Shown piece by piece: positions 33,779-42,363 of a DNA stretch of 64,000 nt. The stretch's first letter is position 1; the number at the start of each line of letters is the position of its first letter. Source of the stretch: Chlamydiota bacterium (GTDB lineage: Bacteria > Chlamydiota > Chlamydiia > Chlamydiales > Rhabdochlamydiaceae). The DNA lies in contig JAKEHU010000029.1 in assembly GCA_022614855.1 (NCBI GenBank), positions 1 through 64,000 on the forward strand, in the 5' to 3' direction. The notes below the pieces were generated by a model. It ran no database searches. It saw only the letters and a program-made list of their open reading frames with translations, and had not been told where the DNA came from. The translations under genes and the position numbers were made by a program.

Positions 33779-34363
33779 ATGAAATCCCTCATCATTTCCA
33801 TATTATTTCTATTTACTTCTCTTTGTATAGCACAAGAAAACTTAGAACTGCTCATTTCGCAAGATGCAATCTCGCAAAAACTCAAAGAAGCAGCAAGAAT
33901 TATTGAAGAAGAATATAAGGATAAGGAATTGACCATTGTGGCCGTTATGAAAGGGTCGATTTGCCTTGCCGCAGATTTAATCAGAAATCTTCATATGCCT
34001 TTTACTCTTGAATGTGTTAGAGCTAGCAGCTATGGCCTAAAGGGAAAAGCACGAGGCGAATTAAAACTGAGGGGGCTTGGCCATCTTGATTTCTCATCTA
34101 AAGATGTCCTTCTCATCGATGATATTTTTGACTCAGGAAATACCATGGTTAGCATCTTGAAGTATTTACAGGGAAAAAATCCAAAAAGCCTGAAAACCCT
34201 TACCCTGCTGTTAAAAAACGTTGAACGTGAAACCACCTATCGCCCTGACTATGTTCTCTGTGAAATTGAAAACCGCTTTGTAGTGGGATATGGCCTTGAT
34301 TACAAAGAACACTATCGCGGTCTTCCTGGCATTTATGCTTTTGTAAATGACTCGGCTCCATAG
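33779..34363 (+). CDS. hpt: Hypoxanthine phosphoribosyltransferase with signal peptide
   Basis: HPRT makes IMP or GMP from hypoxanthine or guanine and PRPP. The 194-aa product has the PRPP site VLLIDDIFDSGNTM, VAVMKGSICLAADLIR, and FVVGYGLDYKEHYRGLPGIYAF near the end. Unusually, the start (MKSLIISILFLFTSLCIAQENLE) is a textbook signal peptide with a small-residue cleavage site (IA-Q). AAAAAGGAG precedes this ATG, and no later start would leave an intact enzyme. The frame extends upstream to 33644, but that overlaps the divergent release factor gene. A periplasmic or exported enzyme is inferred. Confidence 0.88.
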   Translation: MKSLIISILFLFTSLCIAQENLELLISQDAISQKLKEAARIIEEEYKDKELTIVAVMKGSICLAADLIRNLHMPFTLECVRASSYGLKGKARGELKLRGLGHLDFSSKDVLLIDDIFDSGNTMVSILKYLQGKNPKSLKTLTLLLKNVERETTYRPDYVLCEIENRFVVGYGLDYKEHYRGLPGIYAFVNDSAP

Positions 34364-34404
34364 AACCTAGCTTTGCAATTATCTCTTTCTATGGGTAATG
34401 ATAT

Positions 34405-34656
34405 TTAATGTTCAGTGGAAGTGATGGAAAAGCCATTCACCAGTAAAAGCACAATGGCAACGGGAAAAAAGAAGATAATCCAAAAAATGAGCCAAAATAT
34501 TGATCCTTTGTAATGAAAGCGATGAGAACCGGAGGTGGATTGAAAGGTGCCATTAGCAAAGAGTAGGATCAAACCTATCGGGAAAAAGACAATGATCCAA
34601 AAGATCAACCAGAATAGTGAACCCCTGTAGTGGATTTTAAAGCTTTTACTGCTCAT
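34405..34656 (-). CDS. Small membrane protein with internal duplication
   Basis: The 83-aa product contains two copies of one unit: HYRGSLFWLIFWIIVFFPIGLILLFANG and HYKGSIFWLIFWIIFFFPVAIVLLLVNG. Each has one membrane helix, so the protein crosses the membrane twice. GGAG is 6 bases from the chosen ATG; an ATG 15 bases upstream is an alternative. Function unknown. Confidence 0.7.
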   Translation of the reverse strand: MSSKSFKIHYRGSLFWLIFWIIVFFPIGLILLFANGTFQSTSGSHRFHYKGSIFWLIFWIIFFFPVAIVLLLVNGFSITSTEH

Positions 34657-34692
34657 ATCTTTCTCCATCAAAAAAGGAAAATTAGAGGTCTA

Positions 34693-36060
34693 TTATAGCA
34701 CTTCAGCTGCTAAAGCAGCAAGCTCGGACCTTTCAGTTCGCTCTAAAAAGATATGTCCATAAATTCTTTGATCGCTGAATTTGCCGACTGTAAAGGTAAG
34801 GGCATTGGAATCCTTATCGAGATAGGGATTATCGATTTGTGTGGGATCACCAGTGAGGACAACTTTTGTCCCCTGTCCTGCTCTTGAAATGATTGTCTTT
34901 ACTTCATGAGGGGTGAGGTTTTGAGCCTCATCGATGATCATGTACATCTTAGGTAAAGAGCGCCCTCGAATATAGGTTACAGCCTCCATCTCAATTTTTT
35001 TGCTTTCCATGATCCATGTTTGTGCATCCTTCCCATTTCCTTCTCCAGATGAGGATGCACACAAAAATTCAAGATTATCGTAGATGGGCTGCATCCAATG
35101 GTAGAGTTTTTCCTCTTTTGTACCTGGAAGATAGCCTATATCTTTTCCCAATGGAACAATGGGTCTACTCACTAAAATGCGAGAATAGACAGATTCATCA
35201 AGGACCTTTCTCAATCCTGCAGCTAAAGCAAGAAGAGTTTTTCCTGTTCCTGCAGGTCCAACTAGGGTGACAAGTTTGATGTCATCCCTGAGAAGCAGAT
35301 CTAGAGCGCACTTCTGCTCCAAATTTAGAGGTAAAATGCCCCAAATATCGCGAGACAATTTCATCAGAGGTTCTAGACATTTTTTATCTGGATTGAATTT
35401 GCAAACAGCAGAAGATCTTTCTGGAGAAAAGAGAAGGCAGTATTCATTTGGCTTAAAATCTTTTGCTTCAATGGAAAGAGAGCCATCTTTGAAAAAGAGG
35501 TCGATTTCTTGTTTTGCAATTTCAATTTTTCTATAGCCTTTGTAGAGATTGTCATAAGAAAACTTTAAATTTTCATAATCTTCAGCTGGAATTCCCAAAG
35601 CTTCCGCTTTTACGCGCATGATTAGATCTTTGGAAAGAAAAACTACATTGGGGTTTTCGCTAAATAGCTGATAGGCCATGAGTAGCTTTTGATTAGCTTT
35701 GTCTAAAAGAAAGGGGAAATTTTTCTTCTCTAGGGTCTTAATCTCAGAATGAATTTTAATGAGATTCCCATTTTCTAATTTAATTCCGCAGTGGATGTCC
35801 CCTTGCTTATTCTTCAATGCGTCGATAAAGCGAATGACATTTCTAGCGTTTTTTCCCCTCTCATCCGTCTGTCTTTTCATATTGTCTAACTCCTCTAAAA
35901 CAGAAAGAGGAATGATGAGATCGCTATCTTTGATCTTTTTAATCGCATCGGGATCATGCAGAAGGACATTGGTATCGACTACGTAGGTTTTTCTAGATAC
36001 AGTCTGCTTTGAAATTGCTGTTTTCTGGGAATTGAGATTCAAATCCAATTTTCGTTCCAT
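34693..36060 (-). CDS. PIN-PhoH family ATPase
   Basis: The 455-aa protein has an N-terminal PIN nuclease-like domain (KTYVVDTNVLLHDPDAI, DERGKNARNVIRFID) and a C-terminal PhoH ATPase domain with Walker A (LVGPAGTGKTLLALAAG), ILVSRPIVPLGKDIGYLPG, Walker B (MYMIIDEAQNLTPHEVK) and TGDPTQID. This PhoH2-type fusion (YlaK-like) is linked to RNA unwinding and cleavage in other bacteria. It is preceded by a 272-base gap with nothing identified. Confidence 0.93.
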   Translation of the reverse strand: MERKLDLNLNSQKTAISKQTVSRKTYVVDTNVLLHDPDAIKKIKDSDLIIPLSVLEELDNMKRQTDERGKNARNVIRFIDALKNKQGDIHCGIKLENGNLIKIHSEIKTLEKKNFPFLLDKANQKLLMAYQLFSENPNVVFLSKDLIMRVKAEALGIPAEDYENLKFSYDNLYKGYRKIEIAKQEIDLFFKDGSLSIEAKDFKPNEYCLLFSPERSSAVCKFNPDKKCLEPLMKLSRDIWGILPLNLEQKCALDLLLRDDIKLVTLVGPAGTGKTLLALAAGLRKVLDESVYSRILVSRPIVPLGKDIGYLPGTKEEKLYHWMQPIYDNLEFLCASSSGEGNGKDAQTWIMESKKIEMEAVTYIRGRSLPKMYMIIDEAQNLTPHEVKTIISRAGQGTKVVLTGDPTQIDNPYLDKDSNALTFTVGKFSDQRIYGHIFLERTERSELAALAAEVL

Positions 36061-36332
36061 ACTACCTTCCTTAACAAATGGCTTTTTTTTACTTCTATAT
36101 AAATATATGATTGAAAATCATAATCTGTTTAAAATCAAATACTTAAATAAAATATTTAGCAACTACTTGTCTAAAGCGCTAAAAACATTGACACAGGTAA
36201 CTTATTTTATTAAAATAAGTGATAAAAACAAGTAGATATGTAGAATAGAGTAAAGGAATGTATAGACTTGTTGAAATAAATGGGCTGGACTAAAGTTTAT
36301 AACCAGTTCATAATTAAAGAGTTAAAAAAATT

Positions 36333-37055
36333 ATGAAAATCAATCATAAAATTTTAAGCATCCCTCCATACATCTCCACTTCTTGGAAAAATGTGCTCTC
36401 TCTTAGAGTACAAAACCAGACAGTTTCTGTATTAACCATAGAGCTTGTAAATGGGACGATTATTGAAATCCCCGATCTTCCCGATCCCGTCTTAAAGGCA
36501 ATTTTTGCTGCTCATGAGAGGTTTTTGGAACAAGAAACTCATACAAATAAGCAAAACCTCCCACAAAATTTTAATCCATTTAATGGGAATGTGCTCCCTG
36601 ATCCTTCTGCAATCATTGGAATTCCCTTTAAACTTGGCATTGAAGGAGTGGACAATTTGGGAACGATCTTGCAACACAGTTCAGAAGGAGCCTCTTCTCC
36701 TGACCTTCCTAAAGAAGTGGTTGAAAAAATTGTGACGCTAGCCAAAGTAGTGGGATTTGATAATGTTGAAGCAATGCCAAAACCTGAACCCCATTGCAAT
36801 TGCATTCACTGCCAAATCATGCGAGCCATCCACTTCGGCACAGAAAAAGACGCGGCAAATGAAGAAGATATTGTCTCAGAAGAAGATCTCAAATTCCGCG
36901 ACGATTGGGAAATAGAGCGAATTTCAGATAAACTTTATCTTGTCTTAAATCCCCTCAATAAAGAAGAACATTACAATGTTTTTTTAGGAGAGCCGATTGG
37001 CTGCACTTGTGGGAAAAAATCGTGCGAACATATTGCAGCCGTTCTCAAAAGCTAA
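36333..37055 (+). CDS. SWIM zinc-finger-type hypothetical protein
   Basis: The 240-aa product ends in IGCTCGKKSCEHIAAVLKS, which fits the SWIM zinc motif CxCx(n)CxH. A second cysteine/histidine cluster (PHCNCIHCQIM) lies near residue 155. The N-terminus is beta-like (VLSLRVQNQTVSVLTIELVNGTIIEIPDLP). The family is not otherwise recognised. SWIM domains often bind nucleic acid or protein, suggesting a regulatory or DNA-linked role (inference). Confidence 0.7.
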   Translation: MKINHKILSIPPYISTSWKNVLSLRVQNQTVSVLTIELVNGTIIEIPDLPDPVLKAIFAAHERFLEQETHTNKQNLPQNFNPFNGNVLPDPSAIIGIPFKLGIEGVDNLGTILQHSSEGASSPDLPKEVVEKIVTLAKVVGFDNVEAMPKPEPHCNCIHCQIMRAIHFGTEKDAANEEDIVSEEDLKFRDDWEIERISDKLYLVLNPLNKEEHYNVFLGEPIGCTCGKKSCEHIAAVLKS

Positions 37056-37158
37056 ATTTCTTCCTCTAAAAGTTTCCACTTTTTGAAAATTTGTGGTGTA
37101 AAAAGTTTCTAAGTCCTAGAATGAAGTTTCCTATTCTACAGGATTCAGGAGGATATCA

Positions 37159-38370
37159 ATGACTAAGCTTTTTTCTTTACTATGTGCATCCATATCTGCT
37201 CTCATCATGACAGGTATATTTGCAGATGAAACAGAATCTGCTTCCAAAGAAAATGTATCTCCAGCTCCCAAAATAAAATTAGAGCAAAATGAAATAGCTG
37301 CAGCCCCTAAAGTTTCTATCATTAAAAAACCATTTTCTCCTTTTACAGGCAGAATCAAAGCGTCCAAAGTTAGATTGAGATTGCAGCCTGATTTAGAGAG
37401 TCGAATTGTTCGAGAAATGAAAAAAAATGAGTATGTTTCTGTTGTCGATGAAGAAGGAGATTTTTTGGCAATTGAAGCTCCTCTTGGTGTAAAAGCCTAT
37501 GTTTTTCGCAGTTTTGTTTTAGATAATGTTGTCGAAGGAAATAGAGTTAATGTTCGCTTAGAACCCAGTTTAGAATCTCCCATCATCGCCCATTTGAATA
37601 CAGGTGATAAAGTGAAAGGGGTCGTTAGTGAGCAACACAATAAATGGCTAGAAATCCCCGTTCCTTCACAAACGCGCTTTTTCATATCAAAAGAATTTGT
37701 CGAATTCATTGGTGGACCTGAAATGAAAGCTCAAATGGATAAGCGCAGAAATGCTGTAGATCAGCTTTTAGAATCAGCATCTCTTCTTTGCAAAGCTGAA
37801 ATGAACAAATCTTTTGAAGAAATTGACTTTGAAAGATTGAAGAGAAGTTATCAGACAATCATCCAAGATTACACAGATTTTCCTGAACAAGTTGATAAGG
37901 CTAGGGAATTTTTGGCAACTCTGCAGGAAACTTATCTTCAAAAAAGAATTGCTTATCTAGAAGCAAAAGCATCATCAACCATGCATCAAGAAGAAAGCAA
38001 CCTCTTAGAAGCTGCAAAAGCAGTGCAAAAAGATGAACTAAATGATCGAATGAAAACATGGGAGCCCATTGAAGAAGCTCTCTACCTCACATGGACACAA
38101 TTCAATCAGGAAAAAAATATTGAAGAATACTATGACCAAGAAAAACTTTTAGCTGTCCCCATATCTGGAATCTTAGAAGCTTATATCTCTCCTGTGAAAA
38201 ATAAACCAGGTGATTTTATCATGCGAGAAAACGATTTGCCAGTTGCCTATGTCTATAGCACAAAAATCGATCTTCAAAACTATGTTGGAAAAAAAGTTAC
38301 CTTAATTGGCAGCCCAAGGACGAATAATAATTTTGCTTTCCCTGCTTACTTTATTCACGCCATTGAATAA
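37159..38370 (+). CDS. Exported SH3b-domain protein
   Basis: The 403-aa product has a signal peptide (MTKLFSLLCASISALIMTGIFA), two bacterial SH3 repeats (TGRIKASKVRLRLQPDLESRIVREM... and VVEGNRVNVRLEPSLESPIIAHL...), a helical linker with coiled-coil tendency and a C-terminal beta domain (VPISGILEAYISPVKNKPGDFIM). SH3b domains often contact peptidoglycan, so an envelope role is likely. AGGAGG precedes the start. The stop abuts the DUF455 start. Confidence 0.8.
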   Translation: MTKLFSLLCASISALIMTGIFADETESASKENVSPAPKIKLEQNEIAAAPKVSIIKKPFSPFTGRIKASKVRLRLQPDLESRIVREMKKNEYVSVVDEEGDFLAIEAPLGVKAYVFRSFVLDNVVEGNRVNVRLEPSLESPIIAHLNTGDKVKGVVSEQHNKWLEIPVPSQTRFFISKEFVEFIGGPEMKAQMDKRRNAVDQLLESASLLCKAEMNKSFEEIDFERLKRSYQTIIQDYTDFPEQVDKAREFLATLQETYLQKRIAYLEAKASSTMHQEESNLLEAAKAVQKDELNDRMKTWEPIEEALYLTWTQFNQEKNIEEYYDQEKLLAVPISGILEAYISPVKNKPGDFIMRENDLPVAYVYSTKIDLQNYVGKKVTLIGSPRTNNNFAFPAYFIHAIE

Positions 38371-39144
38371 ATGGAAATTAAAGATTGGGCAATTCGCATC
38401 TTAAGTGGTGACACATTAGAGGAAAAGCTTCTTTGTCCTGATTCTCTTGAAGATCATGAACCTGGCCATGCTGTTTTTTGGAAAGAACCGGCTAGACCTC
38501 TCGGAATGCAATTTTGTAAATTTTCTAAGAAAGACAAACTGCCACCTTTTGTAGAACACGAAAAAGAGGAAAAACGGGCAATTTGCCTCCACCGCTTCGC
38601 AGGCCATGAACTACTTGCAGTTGAGATGATGGCCTATGTTCTGCTCGCCTTTCCCGAAGCTCCTAAACACTTTAGAAAAGGTGTAGCAAATACCTTAATG
38701 GAGGAACAGACCCACGTAAAACTCTATGCCAATCGACTAAAAGAGCTGGGGATTGAGCTCTCAAGCCTCCCCTTTTTCCGCAACTTTTGGTCTTATATTC
38801 CCCACGTAACTTCCCCTCTTCGCTATATCAGCCTCATGAGCCTTACCTTTGAAATGGCAAATCTCGACTTTGCCCCCTTGTATGGAGAATCTTTTGCAAA
38901 AGTTGGAGATGAAAAATCTGCTGCCTTAATGGGAAAAATCCTCCATGATGAGCTCAAGCATGTCTCCTTTGGCTGGAACTGGCTGAAAAAATTCAAACCA
39001 GAAAACCAGACAGAGTGGCAAACCTGGACCTCTTCCCTCCCAGAAAAAATCACTCCCAGAAGAGCCGCTGGGCCCGTTTTCTTTGCCGAAAACAGGAAAA
39101 AAGCCGGTCTTCCCGAAGAATGGATTCGCAGGCTTGCTCTTTAA
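38371..39144 (+). CDS. DUF455 ferritin-like protein
   Basis: The 257-aa product matches the DUF455 family, a ferritin-like diiron-type helical protein: RFAGHELLAVEMMAYVLLAFPEAP, NTLMEEQTHVKLYANRL (ExxH) and LHDELKHVSFGWNWL (second ExxH). Its start follows the SH3b stop with no gap, so they share an operon. A fragment of its 3' part recurs at 40794-40885 inside the gene array downstream. Confidence 0.88.
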   Translation: MEIKDWAIRILSGDTLEEKLLCPDSLEDHEPGHAVFWKEPARPLGMQFCKFSKKDKLPPFVEHEKEEKRAICLHRFAGHELLAVEMMAYVLLAFPEAPKHFRKGVANTLMEEQTHVKLYANRLKELGIELSSLPFFRNFWSYIPHVTSPLRYISLMSLTFEMANLDFAPLYGESFAKVGDEKSAALMGKILHDELKHVSFGWNWLKKFKPENQTEWQTWTSSLPEKITPRRAAGPVFFAENRKKAGLPEEWIRRLAL

Positions 39145-39195
39145 GCGAAACTCCTGTAAAATTTTAGCCTTATCTTTCCAAATTAGGAACAAATT

Positions 39196-39609
39196 ATGGT
39201 TGGACCCCTCACTTTTTCTGAAACAGAGTATATTCAAAATCTCACCAAAGTTTTTACGGAGTTTAATTCTAAAAAGAAAAAAATCATTTTAGAGAATGAT
39301 GAATTGAAAGTTGTTATCCCTGCAGAGGCAAATGCTAGAGAATGGTCTCTTGGGCCAGATAAAGTAGCAGATGAAAAACTTCAAATTTCTAAAAAGATCA
39401 TGCATCTTCTAGATCTTACTGACGAGGCTCAAAGTTTTTTAAGTAAGGAAATTCTTACGTTATTTTGCAAAAAAATTCAAAAATTAATTTTACAGTGGGA
39501 TACAGATCTTACGATTAAAGAGCAGTATATTTTAAATCTTAATTCAACAAAAAACTTTCTTGAAACCAAAATCAATAAATTAGATTTAGAATCCTTAATC
39601 TTTGAATAA
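39196..39609 (+). CDS. Tandem array family protein, type A (member 1)
   Basis: The 137-aa soluble product opens the array. Core pattern: YIQNLTKVFTEFN, IILENDELKVVI, ISKKIMHLLDLTDEAQSFL, IQKLILQWDTDL and a C-terminal LNLNSTKNFLETKI. It is closest to member 5 (41483): REWSL against HEWSL, EILTLF against EILQLF, and NFLETKI. There is no signal peptide; predicted helical. The family is not recognised. Confidence 0.75.
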   Translation: MVGPLTFSETEYIQNLTKVFTEFNSKKKKIILENDELKVVIPAEANAREWSLGPDKVADEKLQISKKIMHLLDLTDEAQSFLSKEILTLFCKKIQKLILQWDTDLTIKEQYILNLNSTKNFLETKINKLDLESLIFE

Positions 39610-39623
39610 TAAGGTGAAAAAAG

Positions 39624-40046
39624 ATGTCAGCTACTATCTACATCCCCAATAATGCCGAGGAAGAACAGTTATATATTAGCGAACTTAAGAACGCATTTGA
39701 AAATTACGTTCCTCCTATGAATGGGATCATTTTGGAAGATGGAAAACTTAAAGTTGTTATGCAGACAGAGGCGATATATAAAAAATTTCTTACTGAAAGG
39801 CAGGTAAGACAAAAAGCAATCTCCGAGCGAATCTTGTATATTCTAGAGCTTTCTCCTGCAGCTTTACATTCAATAAAAAAGGATACATATTTCGTTTTTT
39901 ACACGAAAATTCAAGATTTAATTTCAGAGTGGGATCCCGCTTATAAATCTGCTCAGACTGTGAAGAGTCAATCGGTACTGAATCTTGTTTCTGCGATGAA
40001 TTTTTTTCAGCAGAGAATGGGGACAAATCCATTGGTAGGAGAATAG
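39624..40046 (+). CDS. Tandem array family protein, type B (member 2)
   Basis: The 140-aa product shows the shared pattern YISELKNAFENY, GIILEDGKLKVVM, ISERILYILELSPAALHSI, KIQDLISEWDPAY and LNLVSAMNFFQQRM. It is closest to member 6 (41914), for example NGIILE, DKIxxLIxxWDPxY and VxNF. AAGGTG is a weak ribosome site before the ATG. Confidence 0.75.
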   Translation: MSATIYIPNNAEEEQLYISELKNAFENYVPPMNGIILEDGKLKVVMQTEAIYKKFLTERQVRQKAISERILYILELSPAALHSIKKDTYFVFYTKIQDLISEWDPAYKSAQTVKSQSVLNLVSAMNFFQQRMGTNPLVGE

Positions 40047-40054
40047 CTATAACT

Positions 40055-40483
40055 ATGTTTCATTTCCCTCTCTCGCATAATCAAGAATTAGAATACATTC
40101 AAGAATTTGACGCTCTTAAAATGTATGACCCTAAGAAACACATCGTTGTAATAGATGATAATAATGAACTTAAAGTTATTTTTAAAATTACAGAGGAACG
40201 TTATGAAAAATTTATTGGATATGAAGGAAGATTTCAAGTTTCTGAACGCATTTCAGAAATTATGGATTTATCATGTGAAACCCTAAATTCTATCAATAAA
40301 GCAACTTATATTCTCTTTCTTCGGGCTATTCGCGACTTACTAGAAAATTGGGATCCAAAAATTGAAGACCATCTAGCAGATAAAACTCTGTCCTATCTTC
40401 TTGAAAATGAACATCTGCTCAACTTATGTAGGGTAAAGGATTTTCTTAGTAAAAGAGCTGATGATATTAACAACAATAATTAG
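40055..40483 (+). CDS. Tandem array family protein, type C (member 3)
   Basis: The 142-aa product shares YIQEFDALKMYDPKKHIVV, VSERISEIMDLSCETLNSI, RAIRDLLENWDPKIEDHL and ends in NNNN. It is closest to member 7 (42364), which has LSERLLLVLNLSCEAIDSV, KLLENWDPKIWEHL and an NNN tail. It starts 8 bases after member 2. Confidence 0.75.
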   Translation: MFHFPLSHNQELEYIQEFDALKMYDPKKHIVVIDDNNELKVIFKITEERYEKFIGYEGRFQVSERISEIMDLSCETLNSINKATYILFLRAIRDLLENWDPKIEDHLADKTLSYLLENEHLLNLCRVKDFLSKRADDINNNN

Positions 40484-40517
40484 TCGACTCAAAAACTTTT
40501 TCTTTTAGAGAAACAAT

Positions 40518-40616
40518 TATGCCACTTTCAATACTATCACTAAAGAACAAGAGTTCTTTCAAGAAATCGCAAATGTTTTTCTCCATTATGACTTCCTGCA
40601 AAATATGATCCCCCTA
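40518..40616 (+). pseudogene. Fragment of a type D array gene
   Basis: Bases from 40518 are nearly identical to the start of the gene at 43699: CACTTTCAATACTATCA then GAACAAGAGTTCTTTCAAGAAATCGCAAATGTTTTT and TATGACTTCCTGCAAAATATGAT. The first codons are frameshifted (ATGCC for ATGACTA) and the copy ends where the palindromic element (40617) begins. Confidence 0.8.
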
Positions 40617-40789
40617 AGAGACTGTTAACGAATTAAGGCTTCGTCACTTTTCTAAGATTATTTTGGCCGATTTTCGATTCAAATTGCAGGGGGCATATAC
40701 GCAGTTGATATTACCCCTGCAATTTGAAGCTGAAAAGCGGCTCAAAAGAACCCAAAAATCGACAGAAGCTTAATTCGTTAAGAGTCTCT
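40617..40789. repeat. Nested-palindrome element (copy 4) inserted in the gene array
   Basis: Terminal repeats of 21 bases (AGAGACTGTTAACGAATTAA... at 40617-40637, partner at 40769-40789, 20 of 21 matching) enclose a perfect 13-base inner stem (CAAATTGCAGGGG at 40680-40692, CCCCTGCAATTTG at 40714-40726). It separates a type D gene fragment from a DUF455 fragment. No coding frame. Confidence 0.85.
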
Positions 40790-40793
40790 AATA

Positions 40794-40885
40794 GTGCAAA
40801 TTCTCCACGATGAGCTAAAATATGTCTCTTTCGGCTGCAGCTGGTTGAAAAAACTCAAGCCAGCAAACCAGACAGAATGGCAAAA
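40794..40885 (+). pseudogene. Fragment of the DUF455 gene
   Basis: The sequence CTCCACGATGAGCTAAAATATGTCTC... through CCAGACAGAATGGCAAA is a diverged copy of 38941-39020 (LHDELKHVSFGWNWLKKFKPENQTEWQ). It carries no start and ends after about 30 codons. It shows that a segment spanning the DUF455 3' region and array genes was duplicated in tandem. Confidence 0.85.
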
Positions 40886-40934
40886 TCTTTATAAAATGGA
40901 TGGCCTTTTTTAATAAAAATATAGGAGAATGATT

Positions 40935-41369
40935 ATGCCTTTATATATCCCTCCCAATGAAGATCGAGAATATATGCAAGAATTTTTACTTTTCAAAGTG
41001 TATGATCCAAAAAAATGTACCATTTTTTTAAATGCAGATGACAATACCCTTCAGCTGTATTTTAAGGCTAAAAACAATCCTATTATATATAATTATTACG
41101 AAAATTGTGAACAGCAGCAAAGAGTTCAAATTTCTGAACGAATTTTAAATATTCTAAATTTATCTGATGATGCTCAAAATTCTATCTCTAAAAAAACGTA
41201 TGAAATTTATTATAAGGCCACCAATAAATTATTAAAAAAATGGGACCCTAATTTAGAGAACAATCTAGAAAAACCTGATGCCCCCTTTTATTTTGCCGAA
41301 CATAACCATCTTCTTAACTTGATTGGCGTAGTGAATTTTCTTAAAGATAAAATTAGCACAATGGATTGA
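40935..41369 (+). CDS. Tandem array family protein, type C-like (member 4)
   Basis: The 144-aa product has YMQEFLLFKVYDPKKCTIFL, ISERILNILNLSDDAQNSI, ATNKLLKKWDPNLENNL and LLNLIGVVNFLKDKI. It resembles member 3 most. AGGAGA is 7 bases before the chosen ATG; an ATG two codons upstream is too close to it. Confidence 0.75.
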   Translation: MPLYIPPNEDREYMQEFLLFKVYDPKKCTIFLNADDNTLQLYFKAKNNPIIYNYYENCEQQQRVQISERILNILNLSDDAQNSISKKTYEIYYKATNKLLKKWDPNLENNLEKPDAPFYFAEHNHLLNLIGVVNFLKDKISTMD

Positions 41370-41482
41370 ACAAAAAATTTTAGAGTAAAACCTACTTAGT
41401 TGTTTCTAAAACTGTAAACTTGCTTTTTATGTGCTGCTCTCCTAAAATAGGCGGCCTAATCTTTTAAAAAAGAATACAAGTA

Positions 41483-41905
41483 ATGGCTAGTTATCTAACT
41501 CTTGATAAAGCAACGCATATCGCAAAGCTTACTGAGCTTTTTACTGCATTTACTGCTAATGAAGGAGAAGGAATTCTTTTACATAAACATGCTTTGAAAG
41601 TTACTGGTCTTGCACAAGTGAGAATGCACGAGTGGTCTCTTACTCCCCAAGAGCTTGAAGCTGAAAGGGCTACCATTTCTAGATGGATCCTGTTTCTTCT
41701 AGATCTTCCTAAAGAGGACAAAGATTCCTTAAATAATGAAATTCTCCAATTGTTTCACAAAAGCATTCAAAAATTAATTTCACAGTGGGTGACAGGTTCG
41801 ACAATTCATGAACAGTCTATTATAAATCTTTATTCAGTTAAAAATTTTCTTGAAACTAAAATCAGCAGCCCAAACTTAGATTCCTTTAATTTTTTGAAGG
41901 AGTAG
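41483..41905 (+). CDS. Tandem array family protein, type A (member 5)
   Basis: The 140-aa product parallels member 1 across its length (EWSL, ISRWILFLLDLP, IQKLISQW, TIHEQSIINLYSVKNFLETKI). The normal WDP motif is WVT here. A 113-base gap precedes it with no gene. Confidence 0.72.
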   Translation: MASYLTLDKATHIAKLTELFTAFTANEGEGILLHKHALKVTGLAQVRMHEWSLTPQELEAERATISRWILFLLDLPKEDKDSLNNEILQLFHKSIQKLISQWVTGSTIHEQSIINLYSVKNFLETKISSPNLDSFNFLKE

Positions 41906-41913
41906 GAGAAAAA

Positions 41914-42351
41914 ATGACTTCTAATGCTTATAATTTAAGCTTAACCCCCTTCCAAGAATCATATATTAATGAATTAAAGGAAGTTTTTGAAAGCTATAAT
42001 CATTCAATAAATGGGATCATTTTAGAGCAAAAAAAACTAAAAATTGTTCTTAAAACAGATGATCAATATAGATCCCTGTTTTTTTCTGGAAACCAAGGAG
42101 AAATAGAACAGAGAAAACGCCAAGTCGCCGACAGAATCTTACATCTTATGGATTTTCCTTCAAATGCTTTAACCACCATACCCGAAACTACCTATTCTAT
42201 TTTTAACACGAAAATCAATGAGTTAATTTTGGATTGGGATCCTCTTTATATAAATGATCCAAATAAAATAGTTAGATATCAGTCGACACTTACTCTTATC
42301 TCTGTGACGAATTTTCTCTCGCAGAAAATAAGGGGAATTCTGCAAAAGTAG
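41914..42351 (+). CDS. Tandem array family protein, type B (member 6)
   Basis: The 145-aa product parallels member 2 (YINELKEVFESYN, NGIILEQKKLKIVL, KINELILDWDPLYI, LISVTNFLSQKI). AGGAG lies before the start. Confidence 0.74.
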   Translation: MTSNAYNLSLTPFQESYINELKEVFESYNHSINGIILEQKKLKIVLKTDDQYRSLFFSGNQGEIEQRKRQVADRILHLMDFPSNALTTIPETTYSIFNTKINELILDWDPLYINDPNKIVRYQSTLTLISVTNFLSQKIRGILQK

Positions 42352-42363
42352 GAGAGTAAAACT

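Noticed and set aside
36032-36332. A 67-aa plus-strand ORF and possible small gene before the SWIM protein
   Set aside because: It overlaps the PhoH gene's start in antisense and has no supporting signal; the gap appears to hold nothing identifiable.
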